From contig CAVYML010000003.1 in NCBI GenBank assembly GCA_963769605.1, forward strand, positions 620,001-684,000: DNA of 64,000 nucleotides, given 5' to 3'. The notes below the pieces were generated by a model. The model saw nothing but the letters and a program-made list of their open reading frames with translations. It did not search any database and was not told the DNA's origin. The position numbers and the translations under genes are program-made. How positions within the stretch are numbered: the first letter of the stretch is position 1; each line of letters opens with the position of its first letter. Source of the DNA: Fen-1254 sp963769605. Its GTDB lineage: Bacteria; Bacteroidota; Ignavibacteria; UBA10030. Positions 62,297 to 64,000 of the stretch are shown here, piece after piece.

Positions 62297-62299
62297 CAA

Positions 62300-62545
62300 A
62301 TGTTTTATGTGTATGTACTATGGAGTGAGGCGTTACATCGCTATTATGTCGGTTCGACAGCTGATGTGAGCAATCGTTTGCGTGAACACAATAGTGGTGA
62401 GTCGGCGTCGACAAGAAACGGGATTCCGTGGATAGTGATTTATCATGAAGAATTTCGCACGCGATCCGATGCGATGAAAAAAGAAAAACAAATCAAGGCC
62501 CGCGGGATAAAGCGCTATCTTGTGGAGCAAAAGGGCAGAGATTAG
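62300..62545 (+). CDS. Single-domain GIY-YIG nuclease family protein
   Basis: An 81-residue protein made only of a GIY-YIG domain: FYVYVLWSEALHRYYVGSTA at the start (the GIY and YIG strands read YVYVL and YYVGS), the catalytic Arg region VSNRLREHNSGE near residue 24, and the metal-binding Glu in AMKKEKQIKARG near 60. ATG 62300 lies 4 nt after a tRNA-Pro 3' half; an upstream extension of the frame only translates tRNA. The UvrC/homing-endonuclease-like domain and the tRNA halves on both sides suggest a small mobile unit. Confidence 0.85.
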   Translation: MFYVYVLWSEALHRYYVGSTADVSNRLREHNSGESASTRNGIPWIVIYHEEFRTRSDAMKKEKQIKARGIKRYLVEQKGRD

Positions 62546-62597
62546 CGCAAGGCGCCTTAGTCGACAAGGTCGGGAAATTAAATCTCCCTGCTGACAT
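62546..62597 (+). pseudogene. Degenerate tRNA-Pro 3' half after the GIY-YIG gene
   Basis: GCGCAAGGCGCCTTAG and AAGGTCGGGAAATTAAATCT correspond position by position to the 62251-62296 fragment, with about a quarter of positions changed. The acceptor strand is decayed (CTGCTGACA). It mirrors the fragment on the other side of the GIY-YIG gene. Confidence 0.72.
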
Positions 62598-62618
62598 CCT
62601 TCAAAAGAAAACAAATCT

Positions 62619-63926
62619 ATGCCATCCCATATCGTCGCTATCATAGGCCGCCCTAATGTCGGCAAATCGACATTATTCAATCGTATACTCGGTATGCGCG
62701 ATGCTATCGTTTTCGATACGCCGGGCGTGACCCGCGATCGGCTGTATGCGGAAACCGAATGGGCGGGGAAACAATTTACCATCATCGACACCGGCGGATA
62801 TGTACCGAAATCAGAAGATGTCTTTGAAAAAGCCATCCGGGAACAGGCGGAAATCGCTATTGAAGAAGCGGATTCCATCGTTTTTGTCGTCGACGCTCTC
62901 GAAGGAGTGACGCCGCTCGATAAAGAAATCGCCAATATCCTTCGCCAATCGAATAAACCGATTCATCTCATCGTCAACAAGATCGATTCCGAGCAGCGGG
63001 AAAATCTAACGGCGGAATTTTACAGTCTCGGACTCGGCGAACCGATAAGTCTTGCAGCGTTGGGCGGCAGAAGGATCGGCGATTTTCTCGATCTCATAAC
63101 AAAGAAAATCAGACGTGCAGGACGCCCGGCAAAGGAAAGTCGTCTCCGGCTTGCTGTGATCGGGAAACCGAATGTAGGGAAATCTTCCCTTGTGAACGCG
63201 CTCCTTGGAAAACAGCGTCAGGTTGTGACCGATATTCCGGGTACGACGCGTGATGCCGTCGATTCTATTTTTCAGTACCTGGATCAGGAAATTGTGCTTG
63301 TCGATACGGCGGGTCTTCGCAAGCGGAGCAAGATCGAAGAGAGTGTGGAATTCTACAGCACGCTGCGAACACTTCGAGCCATCGACCGAAGCGATGTAGC
63401 CGTTATCTTGTTCGACGCGAATCAGGGGGTCGACAAGCAGGATTTACAGATTATCGATGCAACGATACAAAAACACCGTTCCACTCTTATCGCAGTGAAT
63501 AAATGGGACCTTATCGAAAAGGAAACAAATACAGCGCGGAAGCTTGAGCTGATCATTCAGGAAAAACTTGGAGAACATAAATATCTTCCCGTTGTGTTCA
63601 TATCTGCGCTGACCAAACAACGCATCCTGAAAGTTGTCGATGTTGCACTGGCGGTCAACGAACAGCAGCACCGCCGCATCTCAACAAGCGCGTTGAACAA
63701 AAAGATTATGGCGGATATCGAACACTATCCGCCGAAGTCGTCGTCCCCGAAAGAGATCAAGATGAAATATGCAACACAGATCAAGACGAATCCTCCGATG
63801 TTTGCATTTTTCTGCAACGAACCGAAACTTGTTCAGGAAAGTTACCGGCGGTATCTGGAAAACAGACTCCGCGAACATTTTGGTTTCGCCGGTGTTCCGC
63901 TCGGTATTGTCTTCAATAAAAAATGA
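62619..63926 (+). CDS. der: Ribosome-associated GTPase Der (EngA)
   Basis: Der matures the 50S subunit. It has two GTPase domains: GRPNVGKSTLFNRILG near residue 9 with DTPGVTRDR near 33, and GKPNVGKSSLVNALLG near 180 with DIPGTTRDAVDS near 202; NKID near 118 and NKWD near 298 are the guanine-specificity motifs. A KH-like C-terminal domain follows from about 350. Length 435, normal. Confidence 0.96.
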   Translation: MPSHIVAIIGRPNVGKSTLFNRILGMRDAIVFDTPGVTRDRLYAETEWAGKQFTIIDTGGYVPKSEDVFEKAIREQAEIAIEEADSIVFVVDALEGVTPLDKEIANILRQSNKPIHLIVNKIDSEQRENLTAEFYSLGLGEPISLAALGGRRIGDFLDLITKKIRRAGRPAKESRLRLAVIGKPNVGKSSLVNALLGKQRQVVTDIPGTTRDAVDSIFQYLDQEIVLVDTAGLRKRSKIEESVEFYSTLRTLRAIDRSDVAVILFDANQGVDKQDLQIIDATIQKHRSTLIAVNKWDLIEKETNTARKLELIIQEKLGEHKYLPVVFISALTKQRILKVVDVALAVNEQQHRRISTSALNKKIMADIEHYPPKSSSPKEIKMKYATQIKTNPPMFAFFCNEPKLVQESYRRYLENRLREHFGFAGVPLGIVFNKK

Positions 63927-63930
63927 GCAT

Positions 63931-63967
63931 AAGGACCTTCCGAAGGTCACCTTCGGAAGGTGGTGTC
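63931..63967. repeat. Double palindrome after der
   Basis: GACCTTC-C-GAAGGTC is followed, sharing one base, by CACCTTC-style ACCTTCGGAAGGTG, then GTGTC. The ACCTT...AAGGT arms and GACACC/GGTGTC edge resemble the palindromes at 43187-43439. It could also act as a terminator hairpin for der, though no T tail is seen. Confidence 0.75.
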
Positions 63968-64000
63968 ATTCGAATTATGACAATCATGAAAGGCCAATTA

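Noticed and set aside
62165..62299. N-terminal extension of the GIY-YIG protein
   Set aside because: The extra codons translate the tRNA (the familiar RDQEVGSSNLPAPT product of tRNA sequence), so the start is ATG 62300.
62130..62414. Minus-strand ORF across the tRNA-Pro and GIY-YIG start
   Set aside because: It is an antisense reading of tRNA copies (GRGDLNSRPLGPEPSAL is a typical tRNA shadow).

Overview
The window looks like a chromosome segment of a bacterium from the FCB superphylum (Bacteroidota / Ignavibacteria / Calditrichota neighbourhood). The main clue is a surface protein at 26491-28866 ending in a type IX secretion-style sorting domain with the NYPNPFNPSTTI motif that these phyla share. 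FG-GAP/VCBS repeat proteins, CapA-like proteins, bacillithiol genes (bshA, bshB1), a SUF-only Fe-S locus and a class 1B dihydroorotate dehydrogenase (pyrK/pyrD) fit the same group. One perfect TTGACA-N17-TATAAT promoter (3818-3846) differs from the usual Bacteroidetes promoter, so a lineage outside Bacteroidetes proper is likelier. Genus cannot be told from the sequence.

Layout. 1-5.3 kb: TPR protein (cut by the window edge), pyrK-pyrD-folC, and rho, which is frameshifted. 5.4-13.7 kb: panD, two capA paralogues, a lemA/TPM/response-regulator/TPM cluster, a nitrilase-fold amidase, htpX, bamD and a thioesterase. 13.7-18.6 kb: a VCBS-repeat protein and ccmABCDE, including a 47-residue CcmD and a CxxxY-type CcmE. 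18.6-25.2 kb (minus strand): a type I restriction-modification island hsdM-bro-hsdS-rhuM-hsdR sitting where ccmF would be expected; hsdM and hsdR each carry one in-frame stop. 25.5-36.1 kb: bshB1, the secreted FG-GAP protein, xseA-xseB-dxs, a Gfo/Idh oxidoreductase, a frameshifted SAM hydrolase and ribD-ribE. 36.3-43.1 kb: a large outer-membrane-type protein, ogt and a UvrD/PcrA helicase. 43.2-47 kb: paired palindromic repeats, bshA, a vapB antitoxin with a vapC remnant and an ABC exporter. 47.1-53.8 kb: an Rrf2 regulator followed by sufBCDS-U, an A-type carrier and sufT. 53.9-60.1 kb: SOD, GNAT, M28 peptidase, folP, a glycosyltransferase, pcm and miaA. 60.2-62.6 kb: an accessory region with an ADP-ribosyltransferase-like gene plus a small upstream partner, then a 105-bp tandem array made of truncated tRNA-Pro copies, an intact tRNA-Pro(CGG), and a GIY-YIG nuclease gene bracketed by tRNA-Pro 3' halves. 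der closes the window.

The strongest candidates for something undescribed are the tRNA-Pro array with its GIY-YIG element (61.4-62.6 kb) and the ART-like two-gene unit next to it. Secondary candidates are a palindromic repeat carried in frame inside hsdR, a triplicated Cys motif in HsdR, 81-bp paired-palindrome units at 43.2-43.4 kb, and a family of modular degenerate repeats in at least five intergenic gaps. Four genes (rho, lemA, SAM hydrolase, sufU) are broken by single-base indels, at least three of them at homopolymers, so base-calling error should be excluded before they are called pseudogenes.
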